From NCBI RefSeq assembly GCF_000003815.2, contig NW_023365773.1, positions 192,882 to 256,881 on the forward strand: 64,000 bases of DNA, written 5' to 3'. A program made the position numbers and the translations under genes. The notes under the pieces are model-generated. The model worked only from the letters and a program-made list of their open reading frames with translations. It was not told the DNA's origin and searched no databases. Position 1 is the first letter of the stretch. Each line of letters starts with the position of its first letter. This stretch comes from Branchiostoma floridae (Eukaryota; Chordata; Leptocardii; Amphioxiformes; Branchiostomatidae). Below, one piece after another: positions 33,862 to 46,841 of this stretch.

Positions 33862-36800
33862 CCTCCTGTCACCAGCTGAGCATGTAGGAGGGGCGTGCAT
33901 GTGGTACTCTGGACACTCCACCTTCAGGGGCTGACCTGGAGAGGGGGGGCACAGGAAACAGTTTAACAGGGCTGCACTAAATGAGGTTTGGCATGCAGAT
34001 GAAGAAGAAATTTATTAGCCTGGAGTGCAACCTTGTTCGTGGGGTAGCAACCTTCGTGGACCAAAGAGAACAAGGCTGGAAATTTATCACATTGTACAGA
34101 CGATATGATGAGATGAGAGCTTTATTTGGTTTTCGCAGTTAAAACAAAAAACTGAAATTTCAAACCAAATTACATAGTGGACGTACGTTCGCCCGAAGAG
34201 TTTCATCATAAAAGTTTTATCGATAAAAGATTCATCTTAAAATAGAGTTATGTATAATACAAGAGAGTTCCAGTCTGACAGAAAACAAACAGACACTTGT
34301 CACAAAATGGATGTCTACAGAGTCTTGTTGTATAAGGATGTCGCCTGGTATAGAAAAGATTTTCTTAGTCTCTCAGTTGGACAAGCTGGCAGTGTGAGGT
34401 GGTTATATATACATGTCTGTACACATGTAACACCATCTAGATCCAACCTGTTTTTAAGTAGTGCAATGCGACAAAATCATTGTCGCACAATGCCACCCCT
34501 ATATTTTCCACATGGTACATGCCACAGCATCTAGATGCACGTGAGTTTGGACTGTCCCACCTGTTTTTAGGTAGTGCATGGTGAAGTATCCCCTCATGGT
34601 GCCGGTGGGTGTGTTAAAGGTGGTGCAGCTTGTCCACTCGTACGTCGTGCCTGGTCTCAGGATGGGAAACTCACCTAAACAAACAAACAAAGAAACAAAG
34701 AAACAAACAATTAGAAAAGCAAAACACCAAGGAAGTGCATTCCACTACATCCTAGTGTGAAGAAAGTGATTTGAAACTTGTTATATTTTTTGTGGGGAAT
34801 CCGATTTAATTTCGAAGTAAAGGGATTTTTGCAGTGTAGTAATATAATGGAAACACAAATTTGTGATACAGTAAAAGCCGCTTAATTGCACGGACTATTT
34901 GCCAGGCGAATTTGGTGCAATTATCTGGCTGGTGCAATTATGCGAAGTTATCTAGCTGGACCGCACCGGTTTGGGATTTTGTGATTCCGTGCAGTTAACA
35001 GAAGTGTGCGTTAATCTGATGTGCAATTAACTGGCTTCCACTGTATTATGATTTTGCAATGGAAATTTCATCACAAAAATGAAACAACCTAACATATTCT
35101 AAAATTGATGGAAGAATGAAAAGTCCCGCAGATACAGAAACACTGCCGATTACAGCCACGCGGACCGCTGATCTACAGTCCGGCACGCATTTGGCCATAC
35201 AGCGGCCGTATCGTCACCCTAGGCCGGATTTAAAACCAGAGCTCTTTATTTTCAAAACAAAACTGCCTTACCGCCGACAAACGAGGTCATATATGGTTAA
35301 CAGACGACACCACATTACAGTACTGTATTATGTGAATAAAGATCAATGGGTACTAAAACCATGTGTAACTTATTGCGTGTGGTCAATTAATCAGCATTTT
35401 CTCTACAGTGGCCACCTCTCTATAGTGGCCAATTTTGACCAGTCCCTTCAGTGGCCGCTATAGACAGGTTTGACTCTACTGAGTATATGCTACAACAATG
35501 GGTTCAAAATGTGTAATTCCGTATCTTTGAATGGGTAAGAATCTTTACACACTTTAACACTTCATCTATCTTCAAGTCCGACAATATCTAACTCAACAAA
35601 CAATAGTTTACATTGATATTGCCCCACAAAGCTTCAGTGGATTTCAAAACACCAGTGAAAGGTTTCCAGCTTGCTGTCAAACGTACCTGCCTTACAGCTA
35701 TCCCACCTATGTTCCTCCTTCTTTTGTTTACCTTTGCAAAATATGCAGGTGTCAAGACCTCCCCACTTAAGAATGCGTGGCATTCTTGGAGGAACACAAT
35801 AAACGTCCTTTGTGAAAAACAAGTCTTCCTTCCTTGGGACTAAGTGTTTTGGTGAGTGACAGATAAGAGCTGAGCTGGGAAAAAAGCCTTTTCAGTTTTG
35901 CTGATTTTTCACTTCAGATATTGATGCTTGGAATGTCAGGCTGTGAATTTGCACAGAAATGTTTGAAATTTGCAGAACAACATGTAAAACATGTGAAATT
36001 TTGTGTGAATAATACAAATTTTTGCTAGCAACATTTTGTTACTATTTGGGAGTGAAGAAGAGGGTAAGGCTCTGTCCATACTTGTGCATTTATTCAAGTG
36101 CAGATGAGTTGCGTATTGATTTTGGGGGGGCTTAGCTAAAGTTTGCATGAAGCTATTTTGTTACTTTGACCAAAGACATTATATATTCTTTAATTTGACC
36201 CACTGTTGTGCAGCCCCAAAGTACTTAAACTTTACCTAAGCCAAAATAATTCAAATGCACAGCTCATACAGACCTTAATATATGCACAAAGGTGAACGGA
36301 GCCTGAGGCTTTGTTCTACTATATGAGGCCAAAACAAATCTATTTTATGGGTCTCAGATTTATTCGCCCATTTAAAGTAAAAAGATGATCAGTCATCTCA
36401 CATAATACTACAAACTGCACAGAAATCATTACAGAGTTTCAGGAACTGATGAGAGCAAATCTGGACAGCAATTCTAACTAACAATCAAACAAACAAACAA
36501 ACAAACAAACAAACAACCGTACCTACGACACCCGGCCCCTCCACCTGATCGACCCAGCCATCAGCATTGGTGATGAGCCAGTACCTCCTGTCCAGCTGAC
36601 ACGCTTCTGTGGGGGCAGGCACTGGTCAGTAATACTTATGGTACAGGGATTGGTCAGTAATAGTCAGTAATACTCACAGGGGTGAGGGGTACAGGGACTG
36701 GTCAGTAGTACTCACAGGCAAGGGGGGGTACAGGGACTGGTCAGTGATACTCACGGGGGTGAGGGGCACAAGAACTGGTCAGTATTAAAGTATCATAGGG

Positions 36801-39800
36801 AATGGGGTGTTGGAAGCAGGCTGAATAAAAATTCTAAGTGGAATCTATGTGACTCCACTACCCACCCCAAAAAGTCTAGGGTTGGCAGGTTTTTCTAGGG
36901 TAGGAAGGGAAACAGGAAACACAACATTTTTTTTCTAGGCCTTACATATTTTTTGTTGGGGGGGGGGGACTGCCCGTTGTCATATATACTAATGCCACTG
37001 AGTATGGTGTGGTTATCCTCAAACACATGACTTCTGGCTGTCCCAAAATAACCAAAAAAAAACTATATGTAAACTTAAAACAACACAACAAAAACATCTG
37101 CTTACCCTCTGGTGAAACGCTCTTGTCCATGGACATCCTGTGGACAGATGAACACAACACACATTTCAGTCCAGCGCTAACGTCAACAGCAAGTTTTCAA
37201 ATTGCTAGCAAGATTCTGATCCCCGAGCAGCTTTCTTCAGTACTCAGATCTTATATCCTTGGTAGAATGAATTCAATAAGAGGTTGCAATGGACTTAAAT
37301 CTGACCATATTGACTCCTTAAAACTCTGTGTACCAAGTTGCAGACTTTCAGACTATTTTGATGTTTACATGTAACTTTCAATTCAGCATTATGCTCTGAC
37401 ATCCGAGGATTCAAACTGTAGAGGCATTGAACTTAAGTTAGGGGTGCTGCCCATCTATGTTTCTAAACAAAAGGTCTTTGGCACAGGTAGTAGTGAAATC
37501 CCATACACTTTCCCATACTCAACCCCTTCTTCGCCTATTGAGTCAGTGAAGTCAAGCTTGCCGAAGCTTGATGTTTCTGACTTAGGGAGAAGAGATGCTG
37601 CTACAGTTATCGCTATGGGGCATTCTTCATCTTCATGATGTCAACATTAGGCCCTACGAACCTGATTAAAAAAACAAAAAAACGCTGAGTGCTAGGTAGA
37701 GAGAATACTATGAACCCTCTGCCTTCTGAATGGAAGTAAGAAGCCTTGATGGAAGGCAGGTCGACACTACATAATCAAACTCCCACCTTATTCTGTAAGT
37801 GAAGAAGTAGTGTGGGGGGTTGACTGTGCTGAGTTCTGGGCAGAACGACGTTCCCACGGTAACGGTGACGTTATTGGTGACGGCTATGCAGTCAGGATCC
37901 CGCAGGTACCTGCGAATGATGTACAAAAATGGAATCTGAAATCTTTCGGTACCCAACTTTAACTTTGGCTTTATTCAGATTGTAAACAGTACAATACACG
38001 TGAGTCACACAGCGATTTTTGGCGATGTGACCCACGTTGTAACACATATATAGACATAGCAGTTATACACTGAAAACATTAAATACAATCAATCAATCAA
38101 TAAATACAGTCTAAAATAGCAAATACTATGTATTACTAAGATACTCATGAAGATACTCATATTTGTCATGCAGTCCAACTGGAAAACTCTCAGGCTCGGC
38201 ACAAGTATGCAAGAGAGACTTATACATGTAATAAGGACTTTATGAATATAACTGTATCTCTCTTACAAAGTCCTTATATAGTCTATATACACAATTTTTA
38301 CATACATGGTACAACAATTTTATTGGAGTCATACATTTCTACACTAACCCTCAAAATTTACAGTCGACTGGCGTGGACGACTCTTTCAGACAAGTATAAC
38401 ATACAACCGCACCGACCAACTTCCAACCAAGGTCTGGTCAAGGTCGGGAGACTGGACATCATCTGGATCAGTCCATTCGGCATAAGGGGTGTTCAGGATG
38501 ACAACAGGGACCACTTACTTGTATATTCTCTCCTGTATGATGGGGTAGTCACCCTGCACCACCCTCTGTACATGTGTAGTGAACCAGTCCGTGAAGTTGT
38601 TTCCTAATAAGGTAAAAAAACATGTTTCCTGTAAGTGAAAACAACAATGCTAAACTTTATTCCAACACAAATGTAAACACGGATCAAATTCTTAACGACC
38701 ACTGTCGCTTTCTTCAGGATCAACACTGATGACCAATCATTTCAGAACGTAAACTCGCGAGAGTTAAAGACACGTGATCTTATTATCATGTGATCTTATG
38801 GATACATGATGTCAGCAATTGGTCAGATGTGCCAGGAACAGGGTTGTAGCCAGCCTGAAATCATTTTCAGTCCCCTTGATTTCGAATGGGACTCCTATCG
38901 AGCACCGAAGGCATGGCGCGCGTTATTTCTAGGGGGTCTAGGTCCCAGAAAATTTGTAAATCAAGGCCCTCGGAAACACTATTTCCTGCATTTTGAGGTG
39001 CAAATTTTGCTTGTAGACTAAGCTGTTCAATGGCATCTGTTTTGGTGAAGAAGAACACATGGGTTTCAGTTTTTTTATATCGTTACATATCAATTTTGTC
39101 TGTCCCAGGGGACGGAATGGGGAAAACTTTTTTCAGTCCCCAGATGCAAAATTCCTTCAAAGGACTGAAGGACAGGTGCTGGCTACAACCCTGGCCAGGA
39201 AGTTTATCATAATATCCACCATTTCTGTTCAGTGATGGCTGGAGTGATCTGATGTATATGGTCTCCTTTATTAATTGGGCCTGTACAGTGACTTATGATT
39301 TGTTACTCCATTAAAATTCATTTCTCTATCTTGCAGCATCTTGATTGGGAAAATCTGGGAGAAAGGACAATGAAAAGGCCACCATAAATTTAAATATACT
39401 GAAGCAGGGCTCTAGCCAGCATCCAATTTTCCGTCAATTGACGGAAATTTTCTGCGTGTGACGGAAATTTTTTTAAACCAATCCATCAACCTTGACGGAC
39501 AAAAATTCTTGGTGGAAGCTACAGGCGGCTTGGGGACGCTGTCCACGGCTGTAAAAGCCACACACTGTTTGTTTTGCTATTGTTATGATTGTTGACAATG
39601 TGTGTCGGCGCCCTTTCGCATACGATAATCTCATTAAAACCCGTTTTTCAAGGTCTCAGTTCAGTCCTTCTAATTCATTTTCGCGGTTTTCGCGACGATT
39701 GTAATTGGCTGACGGAAAAAAATTTCGAGCTGGCTAAAGCCCTGGGCTGGAGTGATCTAATGTTTATGGTCTCCTTTATAAATTGGGCCTGTACTGTGAC

Positions 39801-40206
39801 TTGTGATTTGTTATTTCTTTAAAGTTCATTTCTCTGTTTTGCACTTCAGGAAAAGGGCAATGAAAAGGCCACCATAAAAATACCGAAGCATCTGTCTAAG
39901 GATGGACAAGGCAGAAGGAAAAGTGTTCTAGAAACTGCGAAGAGATCACCCTTAAGTGGCCAGTTCTGTCCTTTTTCTGTGCTGTGACATATGAATTTCT
40001 ATTTTTTTTTTTTTAAATTGGAAAGTTCATTTCTCAGTGTCTTGCAGCATATTGATTTGGAAAATTTGGGGAGAGATCTAGAGAAGATATAAAGGCCACC
40101 ATAAAAATACTGAAGGCATCTGTCTGAGGAGGGACAAGGTAAAGTGTCTCCTGCACTCACCGGAAACAAATTGGTCGATGGATGCAGGGCCCATCACAAC
40201 ATGATC
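33862..40206 (-). CDS. FBXO3: FBXO3, seven internal exons (ApaG-domain F-box protein), partial
   Basis: FBXO3 is a substrate adaptor of SCF (SKP1-CUL1-F-box) ubiquitin ligases. It has an N-terminal F-box, a SMI1/KNR4-like region and a C-terminal ApaG (DUF525) domain. Exons in transcript order: 40206-40161, 38603-38519, 37909-37787, 37137-37106 (32 bp), 36606-36523, 34674-34561, 33935-33862. Every junction has AG acceptor and GT donor, and phases agree throughout, giving 558 nt or 186 codons. Recognisable segments: ASIDQF and FTDWF; PDC...TSFCPELSTVNPPHYFFTY; ACQLDRRYWLITNADGWVD; VEGPGVVGEFPILRPG; YEWTSCTTF, GTMRGYFTMHYL and EYHMHAP of the ApaG fold. Missing: F-box and N-terminal exons (expected to the right, past the hairpin array or outside the window) and the acidic/basic C-terminal end (left of 33862, not found). 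The last donor GTGAGT at 33861 implies at least one more exon. Confidence 0.88.
34869..35043. mobile_element. pogo-like MITE (family E)
   Basis: Starts CAGTAAAAGCCGCTTAATTGC, ends GGCTTCCACTG, and is flanked by TA on both sides. The ends and TA target match the pogo/Tigger pattern. It lies inside FBXO3 intronic DNA and has no coding capacity. Confidence 0.65.
35044..36522. other. FBXO3 intron; repeat fragments, no exon seen
   Basis: 35395-35482 (CTACAGTGGCCACCTCTCTA ... GTTTGACTCTACTG) looks like the end of another DNA transposon. An (AAAC)n run at about 36487-36515 abuts the downstream splice donor of the 36523 exon. Confidence 0.35.
36618..36790. repeat. Intronic minisatellite of about 57 bp, three to four copies
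   Basis: GGTACAGGGACTGGTCAGT...ACTCACAGGGG recurs four times with variation just upstream (in transcript sense) of the 36523-36606 exon. On the minus strand several copies carry TGTGAGTA, a splice-donor-like string. Confidence 0.7.
38645..38730 (-). ncRNA. Hammerhead-ribozyme-like repeat, copy 2 (decayed)
   Basis: Minus strand: CTGAAGA at 38717-38711, hairpin GCGAC...GTCG, then AAGA in place of GAAA. The tail TGTGTTGGAATAAAGTTTAGC is shared with the other two copies. Core changes argue against activity. Confidence 0.35.
38839..39193. mobile_element. hAT-type MITE with perfect 8-bp target duplication
   Basis: Inverted ends CAGGGTTGTAGCCAGC and GCTGGCTACAACCCTG; flanking GCCAGGAA at 38831-38838 and 39194-39201. 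The CAGGG terminus and 8-bp duplication fit the hAT superfamily. Sits in an FBXO3 intron. Confidence 0.85.
39230..40136. repeat. Three diverged intronic tandem copies of about 170 bp, one split by a hAT-like MITE
   Basis: GGCTGGAGTGATCTGATG...TGAAAAGGCCACCATAAA occurs at 39237-39404 and 39746-39890, with a weaker third copy at about 39960-40128. The element at 39405-39744 sits between copies. Confidence 0.65.
39405..39744. mobile_element. hAT-like MITE with CAGGGCTCTAGCCAGC ends
   Basis: CAGGGCTCTAGCCAGC at the left and GAGCTGGCTAAAGCCCTG at the right, related to the element at 38839-39193. No intact 8-bp duplication was seen. Inner blocks CGTCAATTGACGGAAATTTT are locally palindromic. Confidence 0.7.
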
Positions 40207-40852
40207 CTACAGAAAAACAAACAAACAAACAAACATGTTTAGTCTTCTGTTGGACAGTATGGGTACTCATTGGTATACAGCATAAGGGGTAGCTGTGAAC
40301 ATAACGTAATAAAAATCAAGAAAAAGACATGCTAGAAATAAAGCTAGTTTTACACACTGCCAATTAGAAATGACATTTTTCGTTTTTGAGTTGTTATTTA
40401 AGAGAACTATTGGCAATTGGAACAAGAACTGAACTAAAAACTTTTTGCAAATACTGTATGGGGTATTAGAATTCAATACAGGAAGGCACTGTAGTATTCT
40501 CTGTTCAAACCAGGAAGTTATAACCTTGGTTGAAAAAAGGAGTTGAAAGCAGCACAGTTAAAAGCCTGCAGCAGGCTTATTAACATAATTTATCCAATTT
40601 TTTGTTATTCACTTGAAAAATCCATGTTTCAATTCAGCTGTTTCAAATTAAGGTAGCTAAATACAAAAGTGTAGAATACTTTTCTTTGTTCTTTGTAACT
40701 GATATGATGAAATGAAACATATCCACCTAAATTGATATATTTTGTCAGAAATTTACCACAAACAGTGGGTACTTTCAAACCTTATTTGAGAATCATTCAT
40801 ATCAAAGGAAAATTTAACCAATACAGGGCATATATTCAACCCATTTTTTGGA

Positions 40853-40899
40853 CACCCCTACAATGAGCACTACACAATGTGTCAGCAGCTCAAGGGGTG
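40853..40899 (+). other. Hairpin copy, variant CACCCC:GGGGTG with GAGC:GCTC
   Basis: Outer stem six pairs and inner stem GAGC:GCTC around ACTACACAATGTGTCAGCA. The inner pair differs from the common AAGC:GCTT by a compensatory A-U to G-C change. The outer stem gains one C and one G together. Confidence 0.6.
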
Positions 40900-41043
40900 A
40901 GAAAAATCCAAGAAAAGTACTGTTGAGGAAACCTTTGAAGCCTTAACTTACAGTACATTAGGACACCCTGTATTAAGTGCTAGAATTCAAGAAAGGAAGG
41001 CAATGTAGTATGTCCACTTTTCTCTGTTGAAACCAGGAGGATA

Positions 41044-41188
41044 TACTGTAAATGCAGAAATGTTCATGGTGGTTTGATTTTTCCATTATAGTATACTATG
41101 AGAATACAGTCTATGGCGCTACCACGAAATCTCCATTTTCCTGCTACTGCGAAATTAAATCTCCGCAAACTTAAATGCATTTACAGTA
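41044..41188. mobile_element. Family D MITE in the array
   Basis: Starts TACTGTAAATGCAGAAATG and ends TTAAATGCATTTACAGTA. The interior has CATGGTGGTTTGA and CTACCACGAAATCTCC blocks typical of the family. Confidence 0.7.
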
Positions 41189-42583
41189 TCCCTCTTGGTT
41201 GAAAACAGCACAGTTTAAATGCCTCCAGTGGCCTCATTATCATAATTTATCCAATTATTTGTCATTCATAAGAAAATCCATGTTTCAATCCAGCTGTTTC
41301 AAATTAAGGTAGCTAAGACACAAGGGTGTATGACAGTGTCTTATTTCGGTAATTGGTGAGATGAAATGGAGCATATTTACCTAAATTGATATCTTTGGTC
41401 AAAAATTGACCACAAACAGTGGTTACGTCCAAATCTTTGGGAACATATGCCATTTTCCCATGAAGTTTTACATCGGTAGCTACTTTTCTAAGCTAGATAT
41501 TTTTTGGACACCCCTACATGAGCACTACACAATGTGTCAGCAGCTCAAGGGGTGAGAAAAATACAAGGTACTGTTGTGGAAAACTTTATAACTTTAATTC
41601 ACAGTACTTTTGGACTTCAGAATTCAAGAATTAGAATTCAAGAAAGGAAGGCACTGTAGAATGTCCACTTTTCTCTGTTGAAACCAGGAGGATATAACAC
41701 CACATATTAAATGCCTCCAACAAGCCTCATTATCATAATTTATCCATTTATTTGTCATTTACACAAAAATCCATGTTTCAATCCAGCTGTTTCAAATTAA
41801 GGTAGCTAAGACACAAAGGTGTAGGACAGTTTCTTATTTTGATAAATGATGAAATGAAATGAAGCATATCCCCCTAAATTGATATATTCAGTCAGAAATC
41901 GACCACAAACAGTGGTTACTTCCAAATCTTTTGGAACATATGCCATTTTCCCATGCAGTTTCACATCGGTAGCTACTTTTCTAAGCTAGATATTTTTTGG
42001 ACACCCCTACATGAGCACTACACAATGTGTCAGCAGCTCAAGGGGTGAGAAAAATACAAGGAAGCATTTAGACATTGAAACTCTTTTTGCTCCACAAAGA
42101 GTAATGTTACAGAAACCTGAACTCAACCAAGTGAGATATGTATGTATGTCGTCCTATGGTTGAAAGTATGGCATGGGTATTCATTAGTATACATGTAAAG
42201 GGTAAGACATAGCTGTGAAAATCACATAAGTGTGAACAAGATAGGGGTAAAAATCAAACAAATTTGAACGATATGAAAGAGGTGAGAAACTCCCAGCTTG
42301 CTTCTGTCCCGACCTCATTAACATAATTTATCCAATAATTTGTTATTTACCTCAAAATCTATTTTTCAATTCAGCTTTTCCAAAACAATGTGGCTAAAAT
42401 ATAAAAATGCAAACAGATTTTTTGTTGAGGACAATTACTTTGCTTAAAACAAAATCTACTCAACTCAAGCTTAACTTTTGTTAAACCTGACCACAAATAG
42501 TTGGCGTATCCAAACTATTTAGACCTTGTCATTAACTCTACTCAGGCGAGATATTGTGATTTCGCATATTTGACATTTTTTGG

Positions 42584-42625
42584 GCCCCATGAGCACTGCA
42601 CAATGTGTAAGCAGCTCAAGAGGGC
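42584..42625 (+). other. Hairpin copy, variant GCCC:GGGC
   Basis: Outer stem GCCC:GGGC replaces CACCC:GGGTG, both sides changed together. The inner stem is GAGC:GCTC. Confidence 0.55.
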
Positions 42626-43306
42626 GACAATAAATGAAGAAAATACATACATGTATGTACCATGATGCATGTGAATGCACTTAAATGCATTGCACTACAA
42701 TTGTACATGGTACAATGTATGGCAATGACTCTTACACAAAGTACAAAATAAAGGTATAGACTAATGATAGAGTAAAGCTTAATTAACACCCTAATTACTA
42801 CAGTAATAAGGGTTCAGTATAACTTTTGATATGTATATGTTATGTATGACAATGTGTACTAGATATATGTATGGGCGAAAAAACCTGAACACTGTGATGT
42901 TTCAGACCTCTAAGATCATTAACATAATTTATTCACAATTACAAAACCAAAGCAAACGATGTCTTTCCAACTGTTAAGGAGAGAAAGTTATAGCAGAATG
43001 AAAATTTTGAAAAATTCATTTTAGTGTAACAATCCATTTATTAAGAAATCCAGCTGTTAATATGAGCTTCACTGGTTTGGAAGTCACTTATGTCACCACA
43101 AACATTTAAGATGAACATAAAGACTTGCTGAATGGCAGGCATGATTGCACCATACCTTGAGGATACCTTGATGATATCTCTATTTTTGGGCATCCAGACA
43201 AGCTTTAAGTAGCTGTCAAGGGTGATAACAGTGATGAAAGATATGACAAAGTAGTCTCAGGCTGAGAAAATTGCAAAACAGGCTATACTGTATACATGAA
43301 ATATGA

Positions 43307-43466
43307 TACTGTAAATGCAGAAACTTAAAAACCACCACAAACATTTTTCCATGGCAGTAAGACACTACAGTGCATGGTGCTACTGTGAACTTAAAACCAC
43401 CGCGAAATGTCCCTTTTCCCAATACCGCAAAATTGAATCCCAGCGAACTTAAATGCTTTTACAGTA
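43307..43466. mobile_element. Family D MITE in the array
   Basis: TACTGTAAATGCAGAAAC at the left, CTTAAATGCTTTTACAGTA at the right. Interior CATGGCAGTAAGACACTACA is shared with 47548-47740. Confidence 0.7.
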
Positions 43467-46391
43467 ACTGTTGGGAACAGCCCTTAAAGCCAGGTCAAAA
43501 GCTCATTAACATAATTTATGCACAAATTCAAAACTCACTTAAAATCTATGTCAGCCTTCACACATTCAAAAACTGTAGGCAGTTAAACGAGCAATAGTGC
43601 TACATAGTATCTTTCTGAGTTATAAACTCAAGCACCACATGACAGTATCACTTGGAAATAGCTTTGAACCATAATCATCCCACAAGACCATATTGTAACA
43701 TAGACATATAAAATTATCTTATATCCAGTTTTGATTACTCTCATATTTTTGGAGACCCTTGTAAGCACTACACAAAGTGTCAGCAGCTGAAGGGGTGCAA
43801 TAAAGTAAAAGCAGAGCCTCATTAACATAATTTATGCATTATTGACATATATGCACAAAACACAATTTTATTCATAGATACAATGTTCTGCAAGTAAAGT
43901 GACACTAGTGTTAGAGGTTTCTTTGCTAGAGTAACAATTATGATAACATGAAAGACTTTTACTACCTTACACCTCTTCCCAACTATGAAAACTTGGGTCT
44001 TATATACATGTACCTCTATTGACATGGGGTAACCTAGCTGGAATTGTACCCACAAAGAGAATAAAGGTAATAAAAATGATGTATAATTAAGTATATGCTA
44101 CCTAAGATGTCATTCTTAACAGAACTTATTTGGCTGCTTGCTTTATTTGCAAGTAATGTAATAGGAATGATGACACTGCACTAAATTGTCAGTAAATGAA
44201 GAGGTGTATGAATTCAAAGCAAAGCCCATACCATACCTCATTAACATAATTTATGTAGCATGGAAATTTTAGCACAGAAGACCATTTTAGAATTGTGCTG
44301 TTCATAATTTATGGAAAGCAAAGAGACAATAGTATTATGGGGTTTCATTGCTAGAATAAGTCTTAGTCTGAAATGAAACATATTGACTACAAAATACATT
44401 TCAACTGTTATCAAACCACAAATGCACATGGTCATTTAACTCCATTCGGTGAGGGGTAAAGTCAGCTACATTGAAGTATGTTGAAATTGATCAAAGTGAA
44501 TTTTTGCGGACCCTTGCACTGGCACAAGTGTCAGTAGCAAAAAGGGGTGATGAGAAGCAAAGGAAAATTTATTCTAGTGGTTGTCTGAAATGTGCCACAA
44601 TTTACTTTATATTACTAGTACATGACATTCTATGGTTTTACCACCTATGGGAATGCCTACATTGCCTCACTAGGAAGTGTTAATTGTTTATTGTTCATTG
44701 ACTCCTTTAGTGTTGCTAATTAATTACTGACATCCTTGATTTGTCAATTCAATTTTAGAAACATTCATGGTAACTAGTCAACTTCCCATCAACCCAATTA
44801 TTTGATAACTCTTCTGCCCCCCTTCTTGCTTCAATACCATGAAATACCCCCCCCCCCCCTTTCTGCCAACAGCTAGAATTACCAACCGCAATATTAAATG
44901 GACTTACAGTTGCTAATTTTTGCATACCTTACAATATTCAGTAGCTTTCTAGGGTAATGATTATATTCGAGATTGAAGAATTAGCGGTGGTATAAAATGT
45001 GAAAACTGTGGTATCACATGGCTTCTTTCCCTCATTAACATAATTTATGTACGCTTAGAAAACCTAAGTAAAATGCAATTTCACTGCTTCCATGATCATA
45101 GTCTAGATGCATACAGCAATGTTGGTGCTATAACATATAATTTTCATCACATGAATATAACCATCAACAAGTCAATTGAGCAGAGCTTGTTCAGGAACCA
45201 AACAAAAACCACAAAAAAGTAGGTCATGTATGTCCGATACTAATGCACAGGTTGTTGTTTGATCTTTACTTACTTACTTACTTAGCTATTTTTGGGCACC
45301 CCAGCATTCTTTAAGTAGATGTGTGGGGTGACGATATAAATTTCAAAAGAAGACTAACAATGGCACAACTGAAAGAATTATGATCACATACACTTATAGC
45401 TACTGTGTGCCGTCTACCTCATTAACATAATTTATGCAACAGAGTAAGATTCGTGTCAAAATCATAACCAAAATCAGCTCCTTTTAAGGAAGACAATCAA
45501 CATAATTTGTATATCACAAACCGTCCTTTGTACCATGATTATAACTGTCAAGTCATACGGTCACTAATCTTAATCTTGACGTATTAACGTCATGACCACA
45601 AATACTTATCTAATATAACTCCAAAGGCTGCATTTGAGGACAATTTAACATTATACGCAACATTTCTAATATGTGATTTTTTGGATCACCCACAAGCACT
45701 GCACAATGTGCTAGCAGCTTCATAAGGGTGATAAAAAAGAAAAAAAAGGCAAACAAACGTGAACCAAGAACAATTTCATGCTACTTTAAGAAGTACTACC
45801 TTTCTTTCTTTGTCACTGAAAATCACTATGGTTTTGTGTGTATCCTGCTAAAATTGCCATTGCAGGGCCCTAGGCAAAGGAAGTCTTTGCTGTAATATAA
45901 TGCAGTACAGTAATAAAACAGAAAGCATTTTCGTGGAGTCAAGATTTTTCTGAGCCATTCAGAAAAGCAGCTTCCATACAGTCATACCACAATTGAAAGA
46001 ATTATGATTACAAAAACCTGTAGCTACAGTCAAACTGCACAATTGTATGGCTTCTACCTTCATTAAGATAATCTATGCTGCACAGCAAAATTCATGTCAA
46101 AAATCACTATCAAGATCAGCTCCTTTACAGTAACACATTCAGAGTAATTCGTCATCCACAAACCGTCCATTGTACCATGATTATAAATGTCAAGTCATAC
46201 GGTCACTAATCGTAATCTTCATCTAATACGTCATGACCACAAATGATTATCTGATATAACTCTAGAGTATCATATAATATAACTGATAGAGCGATACATA
46301 ACATGTGCTTTTTTTGGACACCCTCAAGCACTGCACAATGTGTCAGCAGCTTACTTAAAAGGGTGATAAAAAATCAAAAGAGGGCTCAGGG

Positions 46392-46563
46392 TAATCTCCA
46401 AGCAGATCCTACAATGGCATAAGATAGTACCAAACTGGCCAAGGAGTGTAGTCAGCCAAGAGGTGTCCATTTGCCATGTAGCGAAACACACTCCTAAGCC
46501 GGCTTCACTCCTCTGCCAGCTTTTGATACTATCTTATGCTACCGTAGGATCTGCTTGGAGATA
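46392..46563. mobile_element. MITE family A (copy sharing its site with 51713-51884)
   Basis: TIRs TAATCTCCAAGCAGATCCTAC and GTAGGATCTGCTTGGAGATAA. It follows the hairpin tail GGGTGATAAAAAATCAAAAG by a few bases. The 51.7-kb copy sits at the same place in its unit, so the pair probably arose by unit duplication rather than two insertions. Confidence 0.8.
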
Positions 46564-46620
46564 AGGGAAACACTACCTTTCTTTCTTTATGTCACTGAAA
46601 ATGGTTATGTTTTTATCCAA

Positions 46621-46770
46621 ATGAAAGATTCGCTGCTACCTGACGTCATCCGACGACTTCCGGATTAGTGCAGCGAATCATTTCATCTGAAGAAGGTCGG
46701 AGTGCTCGACCGAAAATTTATGGTGAGTCCCTTCTTTGTGTTGGAACAAAGTTTAAACTTTTTCAATATG
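46621..46770 (+). ncRNA. Hammerhead-ribozyme-like repeat, copy 3 (best core)
   Basis: CTGAAGA at 46687-46693, hairpin GGTCG...CGACC, GAAA at 46712-46715. Upstream GATTCGCTGC (about 46628) pairs with GCAGCGAATC (about 46670), closing a long stem immediately before the core. The tail TGTGTTGGAACAAAGTTTAAAC is shared with copies 1 and 2. Stem II bases differ between the three copies but still pair. Penelope-like retroelements carry hammerheads of this kind; the A in CTGAAGA departs from the consensus. Confidence 0.45.
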
Positions 46771-46841
46771 GTTATGTTTTTGTGTGTATTGGGCTCAGGG
46801 CCCTAAAGAAAAGAAGTTTTTGCTGTTGTAGTACAGCAATA

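Noticed and set aside
37009-37374. Plus-strand 121-codon frame
   Set aside because: It overlaps the 32-bp FBXO3 exon in antisense and has no recognised domain or splice context.
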